Source of the DNA: Macrosoma leucophasiata
Taxonomy: Eukaryota; Arthropoda; Insecta; Lepidoptera; Hedylidae
Length of the DNA stretch: 64,000 nt
NCBI GenBank assembly: GCA_036365455.1
Contig: JAWQUS010000027.1
Coordinates: forward strand, 11,768,501-11,832,500
Reading direction: 5' to 3'
A program made the position numbers and the translations under genes. Positions 1 through 11,812 of the stretch are shown here, one piece after another. Every line of letters begins with the position of its first letter. Position 1 is the first letter of the stretch. The notes beneath the pieces are model-generated. The model had not been told where the DNA came from, did not search any database, and saw only the letters and a list, made by a program, of their open reading frames with translations.

Positions 1-153
1 CATCTTGCCGTTGCTCTTCCAGTTACCAAAACGTGCGTCGAAAAACTGACGAGTTGTTAGAGTTACATACACGATAAATGTTCGCAAAATGAATCCTTAG
101 AAATGGATGAAGATCCTGAAAATCTATGAAACCGTTAAATAAAACCTAATTAG

Positions 154-419
154 TTTTTTTTATGTAATAAAAGTGGCAAACAAGCATACAGTTCACATTG
201 ATGTTAAATAATGACTGCAGCCTAAAGACACCCACACAATGATCAGAGGTCAAAATGCAGATGCGTTGCCACTCATGAGGCCTAAGGTTTTATGCCTCTG
301 TGCCGAAAATTACAGGGGCGTACATTACCATTTGACCGGGACACGATAGTGCTGAACTCTACTGTAATGCGGTGGTGCCTAGGGCCGCGAGCTCCGTCAC
401 CGGAGCACTACCACCAGTT
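154..419 (-). repeat. R1 interspersed repeat, near full length
   Basis: R1 is the commonest repeat here. In its sense direction it starts ACTGGTGGTAGAGCTCCAGT and ends ...GCCACTTCCATTACAT followed by poly(A). This copy is antisense, with the poly(T) at left and CACTACCACCAGT at right. The poly(A) tail and lack of terminal inverted repeats point to a SINE or to the 3' end of a LINE. No protein is encoded; the 62-codon ORF inside it is incidental. Confidence 0.85.
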
Positions 420-1235
420 GTTACAACAGAGTTGCAGCAGAAATGAAAAAAATAAACAACAATGGAAAAACTTAACCTAACTTTTCGATTTACTTTTGTG
501 GTAACTAGGTATTTCCTTGGCAAAAATGTAAATACCTATTTCAAAATAAAACAACTTGTTATTCATTGCATGAGCTCTAAGAAAAAATTAGGTACTTCTT
601 TTGACGCTTCATAGGAGGTGTTTGGCACCCTAAACGAAGATTTTTTTTTTGATTCTGATTCATTAAGTTAGAACACAAATCAAACTTTATCAAACAGACC
701 GAACGAAACATGACATCGAAGTACCTACGATAGTCACGCTCGGCATATTAACCGCCAGTATGTAGCAGATACCTAACTAATATACGTAACAAACATAGCG
801 AAAGTACACAGTTTTTTTGATAAAATTAGTTAAATGTTCAGTTAGTTTGAAAAATGCAAGAGCCTTTTGTTTGTCAAATGCTATGTAAGTACCTAAACAT
901 CATGATTAGACTATTTAAACTATCACGAGTAAGCAATATATCGAGAACGTAACAAATAGACATTAGTTTCTATGCTATAGAAGTCAGCAGATATTGAAAA
1001 AATGTTTTGTTTACTTATAACGTTTTTTTTTTAAATACCTACATACCATAGTATGTACACTGATGGATTCGTGAGGCCCTAAGCAATCTACTGCTGTATA
1101 CTCATTAAAGTTTTCTCCAAGATGAACAAAAAAAGGAAGTACCTACTCCCCATTTTTAAGTAGGTAGGTACATTTACACAAATACCAGAGGTTAAAATGC
1201 AGATGCGTAGCCAGCCACCCCTGAGGCTTAAGTTG
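420..1235. other. No gene seen
   Basis: AT-rich sequence with poly(T) runs and TACCTA tracts. I see no coding potential and no structured repeat. Confidence 0.6.
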
Positions 1236-1596
1236 TTTTGTCTCTGTGATAGTTATTACGGAGCCATACGTTAAATACACTTTAGTTGCCTATCACTTAT
1301 TGCACCACGAAATTCAGAAATAAATAGCAATGCATTATCAAACTTTATTACATTACTGTCCAGCGTCGACTGGCCATTATATTATAGTGTTTCAAGTTAT
1401 AAAGTTTCAAATTTAGTAAGTTATAGAGTTTTGTCTCTGTGATAGTTATTACAGAGCCATACGTTAAATGCACTTAAGTTGCCTATCAGTTATTGCACCA
1501 CGAAATTCAGAAATAAATAGCAATGTATTATCAAACTTTATTACATTACTGTCCAGCGTCGACTGGTCATTATATAGTCTTTCAAGTTATATAAAG
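1236..1596. repeat. Tandem duplication, ~193-bp unit
   Basis: The segment starting TTTTGTCTCTGTGATAG at 1236 starts again at 1429. The copies match with few differences through CAGCGTCGACTGG and TTTCAAGTTAT, ending near 1405 and 1596. Upstream sequence (1185-1235) resembles the middle of an old R1 copy, so the duplication lies in or beside a decayed repeat. Confidence 0.8.
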
Positions 1597-1599
1597 AAT

Positions 1600-3578
1600 A
1601 ATTATACCTTATTACAGCGGATGGTAGGACGGGCAAAGCAAAAAGATTGGTAGGGTGGTTGGTACCACGGCCAAATACCCGTATTAAGGTATTACTTTAA
1701 TATACGTATACTAATTAGTAAAGGATGATATTTAAATATAGAATCAATAGATTTAATAGAAAAAAATACAGAAATAAAGTTAATAAGACGCTTGCATTTA
1801 AAAAATGAATAATTTCGCTCCGAGCATCACCGAGGCGATGACGTTCAGCAGAGCAGCATTCGCGATGGCCCATTGAAACCCGTTCACAAATGGCTTTGCT
1901 AGTGAAATAGAACCGTAGTCCGACTATCCTTTGGTGAAAACCAAAACTGTTTTTTTTGTAATGGATACTTTTATTTTTTATTCATTTTTGGTCAGCCGTT
2001 TCAATTGACCTACTAGAAAGGGCTTGTAAACCCGATAATATTGGTTAACATTTTTATATGAAAATCATAGATAATCTCAATTCTCTGAACGATGCGTTAA
2101 AGTTTTCTATGGCATCACTAAAACTGAGCGGTAATGTTTGTAATATTTACCAAGTTATAATACTTCATTAAAATAATCTTATTGAACAGGGAAACTTTCT
2201 ATCACAAGTATAATTATGCTCAAAAGAATGTACGCACAAAACTTTGTACTACGATGTGACAGAAATAAAGTTTATTTTATTTTGTTTTTTATAATCTGTG
2301 GTAAAGTATTTAAATTCATAAATCTACCGTTAATTAGATAAACTTAGTTAATTCACGTTACATTACTCGTACATATGTACGCACAATTGTGTTTTTCATG
2401 TACTACCTAATGTAAAATAATATTTATTTGTCGCCGCCGCCAATGACATTTGAGTCAAACTCAACATCTAAATACACAATAGTTTTTTGACCTTTATCTA
2501 CCTCTTCGGGGAAATACATTCGTGAAGTTGTGTTTAATTTAAATTACAATTAGGTAACTCTGTCCTTCAGTGTTGCTGAAACAGAGCATATCTATAGTAT
2601 ACTTGGTTAGGAAACCTATAGTTACCAGTAGCATGTTAATTGAAATTCCATCGCTCCCTAACATCACGGACGTACTCGAAATTGATAATTTAGAAACCCT
2701 TCACGGTGTGAAGTTATCGCGGCGTTTAATTTATTTATTAACGTAAACGTAAGAAAATATTTTATGAAATCCAATTATTTAAGTGGGAAGCCTAAACACA
2801 ACTCATTCGTTTTCAGGGTCTAACAATACCTAGTACTTAGCTTTTCAGTACTTCGGGGAAATAAAAAATATTTTTTTTTTTTTCACTGAACAATATATTT
2901 GTTTTCTCTTTTATTGTTTGAACGCGTTCTTTTGTAGCTGTTGAATCAGTACGTTTAATTCCACAAATTCCACAAAATGACATTCGAATGACTTTATCAT
3001 AGCGTTTTAAAAACCAATCAGCTATGCGATGGGTACATGTAAAAACTCGCACAAAGCAGTGAATAGGTATCCCATTTTTTTATATACAAAAGAAGTTCTT
3101 GTGTTGGTAAATCGGTTCGATAATAATGAAGTGGGCATGATGATTACAATTTTATTAGTCTGAAAAAGCTTGAAGTCCCTATATTATTATGATTCAGGTG
3201 TTTAAAAAATTGAATTGGGGCTTTTCTCGAAATCAAGTTAAGAATAGTTTCAATAAACTAACCTCATTGTTGACGCAATAAAAGCCATTATCTACGATAT
3301 TTTTAGATGTTATAAAAAAGTTGTATGTTCTAGTCAACGATGCGAATTAGACAACGACCTTCACCCATCTGCTTACCGAATTATATTTTTAAATAAAATA
3401 CAAGAATTGTATCAGAAATAGGTCACTTAAAATTAATCCTATTTAATTTTATAAACAGACAATAATAATAAACATACCTAGATTACTATTGATTACCTGC
3501 GCTTTTAGGCCTATTAAATAACACGATATATCGGGCCCGATATACAGAGACAGGGCGATTATAAGAAACAGGGATTTA
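1600..3578. other. No gene seen
   Basis: About 2 kb of AT-rich sequence. Short ORFs here have no recognisable composition, splice signals or motifs. Confidence 0.6.
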
Positions 3579-3714
3579 TGGCCGAATACTCAAACATCAC
3601 TCAATTTTAAGCAACCCTCAAATGTGCACTATCTTTATCGTTTGAACGTGTTTTATAAAGACAGATGACTTTTAAGTCCCACTTAGATTTAAGTAACGTT
3701 TGAGTATTTGGCCG
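3579..3714 (+). mobile_element. MITE family M1, copy 1
   Basis: Short non-coding element with terminal inverted repeats of the form YGGCCRAATACTCAAACRT. It is flanked by a 3-bp direct repeat TTA (3576-3578 and 3715-3717). The interior carries CAACCCTCAAATGTGC and AAGTCCCACTTAGAT, shared with the other copies. A 3-bp target duplication is typical of PIF/Harbinger-type transposons, but no transposase is present, so the superfamily is an inference. Confidence 0.85.
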
Positions 3715-4085
3715 TTAGAATCTCTAAACAGACAGATGAGTAGCTCCGACTTATTGAATGCTGCGTTAAAATTAATTTTTATTTTCGTGATATTTACTTA
3801 ATAAAGTTCGTATTCAAATTGAGAACGAGTCTCACATGGGACGATTTCTAAAGTAGTGTAAGAAAGAGATACAATAATTAAAATCTGAAATCTTACAGAA
3901 GCATAATTGCCCCATTCAATCAACTTCATTTTATTCAAAGGCATAGAATGCAGTGAAGTAGCAGACAGTTTAGAGGAGAGAGTTTTATGTAAACTGCTCA
4001 CTTTGACTTTTGTACATTGTTTTTTTTTTAACAAAAATAATAATTACCTACTTATCAGTTTACATTATTATCACTTATTTTATTG

Positions 4086-4260
4086 TCATGAAGAGGCAAA
4101 CAAGCATACAGTTTATATTGATGGTTAGTAATACCTATAAACATCTACCTACATCAAACCAGAGATTTCAATAGGTATATTTGCGTTGCCACTCCAGATG
4201 CGCTTTCACTCCTGTGGCCTAAGATATTATAGCTTAGTGCCGGAAATTACAGGGCCGTAT
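4086..4260 (-). repeat. R1 repeat, partial
   Basis: Contains the diagnostic GAGGCAAACAAGCATACAG start and the CACTCCTGTGGCCTAAG and CGGAAATTACAGGGCCGTA blocks. The promoter-proximal part is missing. Confidence 0.75.
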
Positions 4261-4921
4261 CACAAAACAAAACTCAAAACCTATGAAAGGTCACGCGAAT
4301 AACAAGAGAAGAGTGCATTTGCAACTTTGAGTCACCAAAGGCCATTTTGTGTAAATATAGACGATCCAAATATTTTCACGGGCGACGCACTTATGCGCAG
4401 TTAGTCTGGAGAAATGTATTTATGCATTCCCTTCATACATTCACATTATTTCTTCATAGTTGTTATAAAAAAATTCAAACCAATTGGTCAAGGTAGATTA
4501 GTGTTAATCATGATCTAACAGATATATTTAGCAAACCATTGTCTCTGCCAACGCCGTAGTAAAATTAACGTAAAAATAAATAAATATGTTGAATATTTTA
4601 TACTGACAGACTAATTTTCACTCAAGTCACATACAGTCTGATAATGTCGTCAGAAACATACAAAAAATAACGAGAGTTCTTTGGTAGATACGTGTGGTTT
4701 TAGAGTACCTAATGTACACTTTGAGTAAAGATAGCAAAATTTGGCAGTGCATTGCATTCTCTTTGCCTATTCTGTAAGAATTGGCACGGTAACACATATT
4801 TTAGCTATTATGTATTTGTCAATTAATATTTATAAAATTTATTATAATTTTTATGACACGAAATTTACGAACAAGTAGTAAGTAAAAACACCTACAGATA
4901 TTATCTTCTGTATTAGAAATC
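4261..4921. other. No gene seen
   Basis: AT-rich, no supported feature. Confidence 0.55.
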
Positions 4922-5050
4922 ACGGGCCCATGTATTACCATCTAAATTCTAACGGAACACATTATGGTAGCCGATAAATTAATTACTTGAGAAATGCGAT
5001 AGTGGCGACGCTCCCGAGGTGCATCACTGGAGCTCAAGCACCAGTATATC
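4922..5050 (-). repeat. R1 repeat, decayed fragment
   Basis: Retains GGGCCCATGTATTACCATCT, GGAACAC and CATCACTGGAGCTCAAGCACCAGT, which are diverged R1 blocks in antisense order. Confidence 0.6.
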
Positions 5051-5690
5051 TTATCGGAAGCCAGAACATCTAAGCTGTATATAATATATTTACCTCATAG
5101 GTTTATGACAATATATTCACCGATATCGATTATAGGTACTAAAGATTGCGAAAACAAAATTTATTTTTAATCTATTTATCTTGTTTATCAACTTGCGTTT
5201 TCATCGGTGCGATAATACAATTATCACATGACCTTAAAATGACAAACAGCTGTTTATCATAGCACATTATAAGTATGTTACGAGTACTAGTAGGTACTAC
5301 ACATATCACCATATCTTATGCAACTTGGATGAGGTTTATGAAAAGTAGTGATCAATTTCATTTATGAAGTAGAAAGGTAGGTACCTAAACAGAAAAAAAT
5401 ACATCTATAATTACTATTCTCAGTCTAGTCAAATATTTTATGTATTTCGGGGATCTCTATTTCTTTCGGCTCATGGTTTATCACTGAGATATATACATTT
5501 TCCTTATTCAAATCAGGCTCTATAGCAAATAATGGTTTGTTGAATTTCCAATTTGAGCATTCACTTTTACATAGGCATTTTGTTCAATGTTTCACTCAGT
5601 TATGTGGTTGCATAACTGAGTGACAATTTTAAATTAATTTAAAAGCTATCTCTGCGCTCAGTACTAACCTATCCATTAGTAGGTGCTCGC
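5051..5690. other. No gene seen
   Basis: AT-rich. The 5' limit of the following LINE could extend into its last 100 bases but is not definable by eye. Confidence 0.5.
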
Positions 5691-5857
5691 TTCGGTTCGT
5701 TGCTTTCAGCCCATGTGAGATCATCATCATCGCAACGAAATACATCGCGGCAAAAACTAGCTCGGACATCTACGGAATACCTACAAAACTATTACAGTGT
5801 ATTGCGAAATCCTCTGCGGTGCCAATTTGCCACCTTTTTAATTTGTCGCTACGGTAA

Positions 5858-6733
5858 GGCGTTTATCCTACCGCACTTAAAAAGGTTAAGATAGTACCAC
5901 TGTACAAGGGGAAAGGGAAACAATCCGAACTCTGCTCATACAGGCCAATATCACTGGTACCAGCTCTAAGTAAACTATTCGAAGTTGGACTAAATAGGAG
6001 ACTACTGAATTTTTTAGATAAGGAATGCATTCTATCAGAGAGGCAATACGCCTACCGAGCTGGACGCTCCACCACGGACTTAGTTCGAGAAGTGGTGTGG
6101 CGCATACTAAATGCCCGCAACGTAGGCCAGCAGGTCGCCTTACTCTGTTGCGACTTATCCCGCGCCTTTGACACTACAAATCACCGCCTCGTAGTCGATA
6201 AGCTGCGTCACTACGGCCTTGGTGGTCCAACAATAGCTCTACTTGAATCCTTCATGTCACAACGAAAGCAAGTCGTCGTAGGTGAATTCGGCCGTGTGGT
6301 CTCTTCCGAAACAGAAAGCTTTATAGGCGTTCCCCAGGGATCATGCCTTTCAAACACATTGTTTAGCTTACTTTTGAACGACTTGCCAAACGCCGTAGAT
6401 AATGCAGAAATATTCTTATACGCAGATGATGTAGCAGCTATAGTTACCGCACCTTCACGCGATAAGCTTGATCAGAGCCTGAATACTGTGGTCTCTCGTC
6501 TAGATACGTGGTTTAAATCAAACGGTCTGTCACTAAATCGCGACAAAACCTGTTTCATGACATTCAATCTCAACGGTTCCGAGCCGCCGCCTTGTAAGGT
6601 GTCAATTAACAGTACATTACTGAAGCAGGTTAAGTCCACCAAACCTCTAGGTTTCAAAGTAGACAGTGCCCTTAGGTGGGACGAACAAATAGGTGAAACC
6701 TCCGCGAAGGTTGACGAGCGTGTTTTGCATTAG
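5858..6733 (+). pseudogene. LINE reverse transcriptase fragment (host element)
   Basis: This continuous reading frame carries the fingers and palm of a non-LTR reverse transcriptase. Its order is KIVPLYKGKGK, YRPISLVPALSK, a QYAYRAGRSTTDLV block, DLSRAFDTTNH, GVPQGSCLSN and the active-site ALYADD-like motif FLYADDVA. It would copy element RNA into DNA at a nicked chromosomal target. It is broken: an in-frame TAA lies just before 5858, the frame is lost near 6720, and the endonuclease domain is absent, so it cannot act autonomously. The remaining C-terminal coding sequence lies at about 6721-6986 and 8001-8313. Confidence 0.85.
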
Positions 6734-6986
6734 GCAGACTCGCAAAGACGGCAACCCGCGGAGTAGTAAGGTCGTGCTACTATGCTACAGTGCACAGCAC
6801 GCTCACATACGGCATCGAACTATGGGGTCGAGCCGCCGATATGAAGCGTGTATTCATAATGCAAAAACGTGCTATACAAGCGATAACAAACACACCGCGG
6901 GGTGACTCGTGTAGAAAATTATTCAAGGAGCTTAACATACTCGCATTGCCTTGCGAGTACATATTACGTGTTGCAATATTTACTAT

Positions 6987-7980
6987 GACCAAAATGACGT
7001 TGATGCACTCTCAGAGTGTTGTAAAGGTTCAAAGGGATGTGTCAGAACCGTTTAAGACTAATGATGGCCTCAGACAAGGTGATGCACTGTCCTGTCTTCT
7101 TTTCAATATTACCTTAGACAAGTGCATTCGCGACTCAAAGATCGAAGTTGGTGGCAACATATTCCTGAAGTCTATACAAATACTAGGGTATGCGGATGAC
7201 CTGGATGTGATAGGTAGAAACTTACCTGCAATGGAGAATGCTTACCGTGCCCTGGTAAAATCATCTGAAGAGGCCGGATTTAAAGTCAATGTGAAGAAGA
7301 CTAAATATATGAAAACTTCAAAAGAACTGCTGTCAACACCGTCCAATATCACTATTGATACCAGCACCTTTGACTGTGTCAATCAATTCGTTTACCTCGG
7401 CTCTCTAGTAAGGAGTAACAATGATATATCTGCAGAAATAAGCAGGCGAATTAAGGCGGCTAATAAATGCTATTTCGGTTTGCTAAGATATTTCCGTTCA
7501 AAAATTATCTCAAAAAACATTAAAATCCTTCTTTATAAAACTTTACTAAGGCCGATATTGACATACGGATCCGAATGCTGGGGTTTGAGCAAAAAGGACG
7601 AGAACGCTATTCTAGTCTTCGAACGCAAGATTCTGAGGCGCATTTTCGGGGCAGTATTGGAAAATGAGATATGGCGAACTTGATACAACCAAGAGCTCTA
7701 CCACATGTATGATGAACCTAATGTCATTAACATTATTAAAATTGGACGCCTACGATGGGCAGGACATGTGAAGAGGATGGATGACTCCAGAACACCTAAA
7801 CGTCTACTGACTGGTAAACCGGGCGGGCGAAGAAACCGAGGCAGACCTAAACTCAGATGGCTAGACGGAGTAGAGCAGGACCTGAGAACGCTGGGCGTAA
7901 GGAATTGGAGAGAAAGAGCCAAAAACAGATCGGACTGGAAGAAAATTCTTAACCAGGCCAAGGCCCACCGTGGGCTGTAG
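6987..7980 (+). pseudogene. RTE-like reverse transcriptase, C-terminal two-thirds, one nonsense codon
   Basis: The coding part of the nested LINE. Palm motifs are visible: GLRQGDALSC and the catalytic GYADD. A downstream 'connection' region follows (LLYKTLLRPILTYGSECW), then a basic C-terminal domain with GRLRWAGHVKRM and RGRPKLRWLDGVEQDL, ending at TAG 7978-7980. The endonuclease and the front of the reverse transcriptase are missing through 5' truncation, as is usual for target-primed insertion. A TGA at 7681-7683 divides the frame into two parts in the same phase. Similar C-terminal domains recur at 22179, 22967 and 20385, so related LINEs have been active here repeatedly. Confidence 0.85.
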
Positions 7981-8000
7981 AGCCTTAGATCATCATCATC
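6987..8000 (+). mobile_element. RTE-like LINE nested in the older LINE
   Basis: A 1014-bp 5'-truncated LINE flanked by a perfect 12-bp direct repeat AATATTTACTAT (6975-6986 and 8001-8012), ending in a (CAT)n-type tail. Joining the flanks restores the host element's reading (CEYILRVAIFT then NNMHLFNRRG), which shows insertion into it. The insert encodes the reverse transcriptase from GLRQGDALSCLLFN through GYADDLDVIGR to the C-terminal domain (GRLRWAGHVKRMDD). The only break in frame is a TGA at 7681-7683, readable as a CGA to TGA change. It is therefore much younger than its host. Confidence 0.9.
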
Positions 8001-8486
8001 AATATTTACTATAAATAATATGCACCTATTTAATCGTAGAGGACTTAACGGTTGTCGGGGTCTAAGAAGTGATAAACACAAAGACAGACTAGTAGTGCCG
8101 TCACATAAACTATCAAAACTAAAGAATAGTGCACTCGTGTTCGGCCCCGAAGTATACAATCGGCTACCGGATCGTAGAAGGAATGCACCTTCCATTATAG
8201 CATTTAAAACAAGACTACAAATTTGGCTGCTCGAGAATACCTTTTATAGCATAGAAGAATATTTGAGTATGCCAATGACATTGTACATTGACATAACTGT
8301 TATATTATATTAATTATTATACCGCATTAATTAATATATCATACTAAATGATTATTTTAATTTTATATAACTAAACGATTTCTCTATTTGAGAAACTTCA
8401 TATTCTAGTATCTCGTGTACTAATTGTATCTATGACCTGTAACTTAGAAGTCATTAATAAAAAAATGTATTGTATTGTATTAAATT

Positions 8487-9186
8487 AAGCACCCTTAAAG
8501 CTAAATCAAGGGACAACCATATCGATCGCTAAAGATACTGTTGGCTTGAAAAAAATGCCTTTTTCAGAACTTTAATATGTTTATAACTTAATATACCTAC
8601 ATGGTAACAAAATTTAGATTGGAACGTAGGTAAATTTTAACGACTTTTATCATAAAGATTCATATTGTGCATGATTATTGAACACGATATTTGAACATTA
8701 CGGTTATCTTATATAACCCAATTTAATTTCAACATTTTCCATCACGAAGTAGAATAGTTATGACTGTATTTAATTTCAGTAGCATGTGAAGATATGATTG
8801 CAGATACCTACTTAAATGCAATGATGCAGTGGGACAGTCTACCTAATGATAAATATCCGGCCTAAGTGATATATATTTTATAATATTATTATTTTATTAT
8901 TTACATGCAATGTTGGTTCCGTTTTCAAAGTACATTTAGTAAGTTGATCGGCAATTACTCCTAAAATTGTGAAGCCTACTTAGTTGTGACAGTTTTCTCT
9001 ATGAAAATGTGAAGTGAACACTTGACCCTAACTAAAATTGGCACTATAAAGCTTAATGTTTAACAAACGAATTACTTAATTGAAAAATGGCCGTCGCAAA
9101 TTCAAAATGTTTTTTTTTAAATCTATTCAAAAATAAATAACACTACGGTATCAAACAAATCAAAAGGGATTTTTGAAACTTAGTAA
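8487..9186. other. No gene seen
   Basis: AT-rich, no supported feature. Confidence 0.55.
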
Positions 9187-9362
9187 GACGTGTTGCCACT
9201 CCTGAGGCCTGAAGTATTATGCCTCGATGCCGGAAATTACAAGGCCATACATATACCGCCTGATCGGAACACGATAGCGCTGAACATTACCATTTAGCGG
9301 CAAGCAGATTAGTTAATGCGATGGTACGGTACGATTTCCGTGGCTGGAGCTCTACCACCAGT
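9187..9362 (-). repeat. R1 repeat, partial
   Basis: Blocks TGCCACTCCTGAGGCCTGA, GGAAATTACAAGGCCATAC and GAGCTCTACCACCAGTAAAA are present; the poly(T) end is absent. Confidence 0.75.
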
Positions 9363-10902
9363 AAAAAATAAAAAATAGAACTTAAAACACAAAGCAACTA
9401 ACAAACTATTAATCTTAATAATGTCTTCAATTTACCTAAATTATTTATGTCATGGTGTCAACTACCCAATAACAAATGAATAACACTAAAAAAGAATGGC
9501 CGATATAAAATTCTAGGCATTTCTACACTTGCGTCACTATATGATACAACTAAAAACAAATGCAAGTGATGATGCAAAGGCAAAAAGTAAATCAAGAACA
9601 TTATCCACGTCTATTTTTCAGTTTTGATTACCTATGTTATAAATAGTAATGACGCTTAAACTGTTTAAATTGTAAAACACACGTAAGAATGATGTGGGTG
9701 AAGTAATTTGTCAGTATTCATGTATTTTATGCATCCTACACAATTCTTTATCAAGTCATATGGATCAAATTTTAAAGTCATATCAAATGCATGGACACGA
9801 CTGACTGCACTGATATAGGTACTTAGCTAAAACCTTTTTGTTACTTAGTAACTGACATACAATGCACAGCCGGCACTTCTAGTCGAGAATAATGAAAATT
9901 AAGGGATCATCGCAACATTTTTAAAAGAAAAAATTACAAATTTACAAGGTCTGAGAAGACTTAGAAACATTACTTTGAGAACCTAAAGAACATTTTCCGG
10001 CGTAAAATATTTTTATCTCTGCAAGAAACGATCTTTATGTCCTACAGATGATATTTCGAAGCTGTTTTACCTAGTTCCTTTTCTTTTCTTTTTTTTTTGT
10101 AGAAATTAATGTATGAAACTTGCTATTCTTTGACACCTTTGAAACACGAAATTCTTTTAAGAACGGCATGCGGCGATGCAGTCATGGACAAATGCTAATA
10201 AAATTATTTACTGGTATACATGTTTTTTTTTAGTTTTACCATCAGATAACAGGTGTTTCGTCTCACTACTGCTATAATAGTACCACTAAGGCATCCAATT
10301 CATGGGGAGGACCGTACATTATGGAGTTCATAGTCCCACAGAACGTGATTGTGTAACCAGCTAACATGGTCTGTTTTATTTTTTATATCTATTATTAAGT
10401 TTTCTTTGATATAAGTATTCTGTAACCCCTGAAATTAAACAATCTGTACAGATAATGTATAGGTATAATTGTAGGTGTAAGCTCTCATTACATATTATCA
10501 TACACACATTATCTCTCCAAGAAAATACAGGTGTTAAATTATGGTAACTAAATTACTTTTAGCGTTTTCTCCCACGTAGGTTTGCATAACATATTGAAGG
10601 TCGTCAATATTTACAGAATCTTAAGTTTTATTTAAAAATGACATTATAGATTACTCAAGAGACAAAAAAAGCCCAGCTAATATTCATACAACAGCCTATT
10701 TTTTCATTCAAAGAAATCTTGGTATCTTGGCATTCGAACTTGCTACCTCTGACAGTGGCTTTAAGTTACAATACGAGTAGAAGTAGAAGAGAGTATTTGT
10801 AGAATTTAATTGTCATAAGTTGTACCTATACAAAAAATGAAAAAAAAAAAAACTGTTGTTTGAATTATTATACCAAAGGAGACGTTCCAAAATTTATGGA
10901 GC
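9363..10902. other. No gene seen
   Basis: About 1.5 kb of AT-rich sequence without supported features. Confidence 0.55.
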
Positions 10903-11182
10903 TTGGGCCCGCACCTTGTATATTATATTGAGAGAAGAAGCATAAAATACTAAATCATTTTGTTGTATTCAAATCGTGTAGTATACCTTCAATTAATTGT
11001 CGTAAGTATATTTCAAAAACAAGATTGTCATAGTAGCAACATGGTGACATATTGTTGTCATACAAAAATACATAAAATAAATATTTCCGATCAAAAAGAT
11101 TCAAATTATTTTTTTAGTATTTTTCCATGATTCTACGTATTTTTCTCTATCTTTTTAAATAGTGTACAAGGTGCGGGCCCAA
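10903..11182. mobile_element. 280-bp inverted-repeat element (MITE-like)
   Basis: Perfect 18-bp terminal inverted repeats TTGGGCCCGCACCTTGTA (10903-10920) and its complement (11165-11182) bracket an AT-rich interior without an ORF. The eight flanking bases on each side (TATGGAGC, CGTGGAAC) agree at five or six positions. That would fit a decayed 8-bp duplication of the hAT type but does not prove it. Confidence 0.75.
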
Positions 11183-11266
11183 CGTGGAACTTATTCTTTA
11201 ATCAAGGAAATGATAAATGACAACATAGAATATTCAAAGTAGTAAGTGTATTTTTATATAATGTGT

Positions 11267-11272
11267 TTTATT
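11267..11272 (-). terminator. Candidate poly(A) signal for the 1255-residue gene
   Basis: TTTATT on the plus strand reads AATAAA on the minus strand, about 540 bases after the stop codon. Another TTTATT lies near 11548. Which is used cannot be decided from sequence. Confidence 0.35.
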
Positions 11273-11812
11273 TAGTGTAAACGATTTCCAAGCTAAACAG
11301 TTTATCAAATTTTACCAACAAATAAGTAACGTAACATTTTGTTGTGCCTGTCTATACTATAGATTCAAAAATGTGCACGCTACTATAAAGATTATAAATA
11401 TTAAGATAAATGTAGCAAAATAAAAGTTTCTAATCAAAAATAAAATTTATATTATTTACAAATCTGCAGTTTCTGTACATTCAATACATGTAGAGATATT
11501 TATACGGGCAGTTTGACATAGATTCTTGTGTCTAGTACCTACTTAATACAATTTATTATTAACTTATTTCATGCATTTTCGCGTACATGCTTAAGTCGAA
11601 AGTTTTGGTAACTTACCGTTTTATTTCTGGTGTTGTCTTGAATATTTGATTGATCAATCAATCGATATCTATAGAAAATTATGAATAGAGCGTTACAAGA
11701 TCCATATGCAATACAAAATACGGGTACACACTCATGCATATCACACGCATCGCGGGCATTAAACATAAGGCAAAGTTATCTCATTTACACTAAAGTTACT
11801 AACATGTTAGTA

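Larger units (their letters stand above)
5690..8486 (+). mobile_element. 5'-truncated CR1/Jockey-type LINE, split by a nested LINE
   Basis: A non-LTR retrotransposon remnant. The reverse transcriptase reads from about 5858 (KVKIVPLYKGKGK, SYRPISL) to 6733, including DLSRAFDTTNH, GVPQGSCLS and the catalytic YADD. A TAA at 5855-5857 lies in frame between NLSLR and GVYPTALKK. A frameshift near 6720 moves reading into the frame that continues GRLAKTATRGVV...LTYGIELWG. The C-terminal part resumes after an insertion at 8001 (MHLFNRRGLNG...LQIWLLENTFYS), and the 3' end has AATAAAAAA followed by TTGTA repeats near 8470-8486. DLSRAFD plus HYGLGG resembles CR1-group enzymes; the exact clade is not certain. 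Confidence 0.85.

Noticed and set aside
6790..7683. A single 297-codon reverse transcriptase gene
   Set aside because: The frame spans the junction at 6986/6987 between two LINEs, so it is a chimera of host and insert, not one gene.
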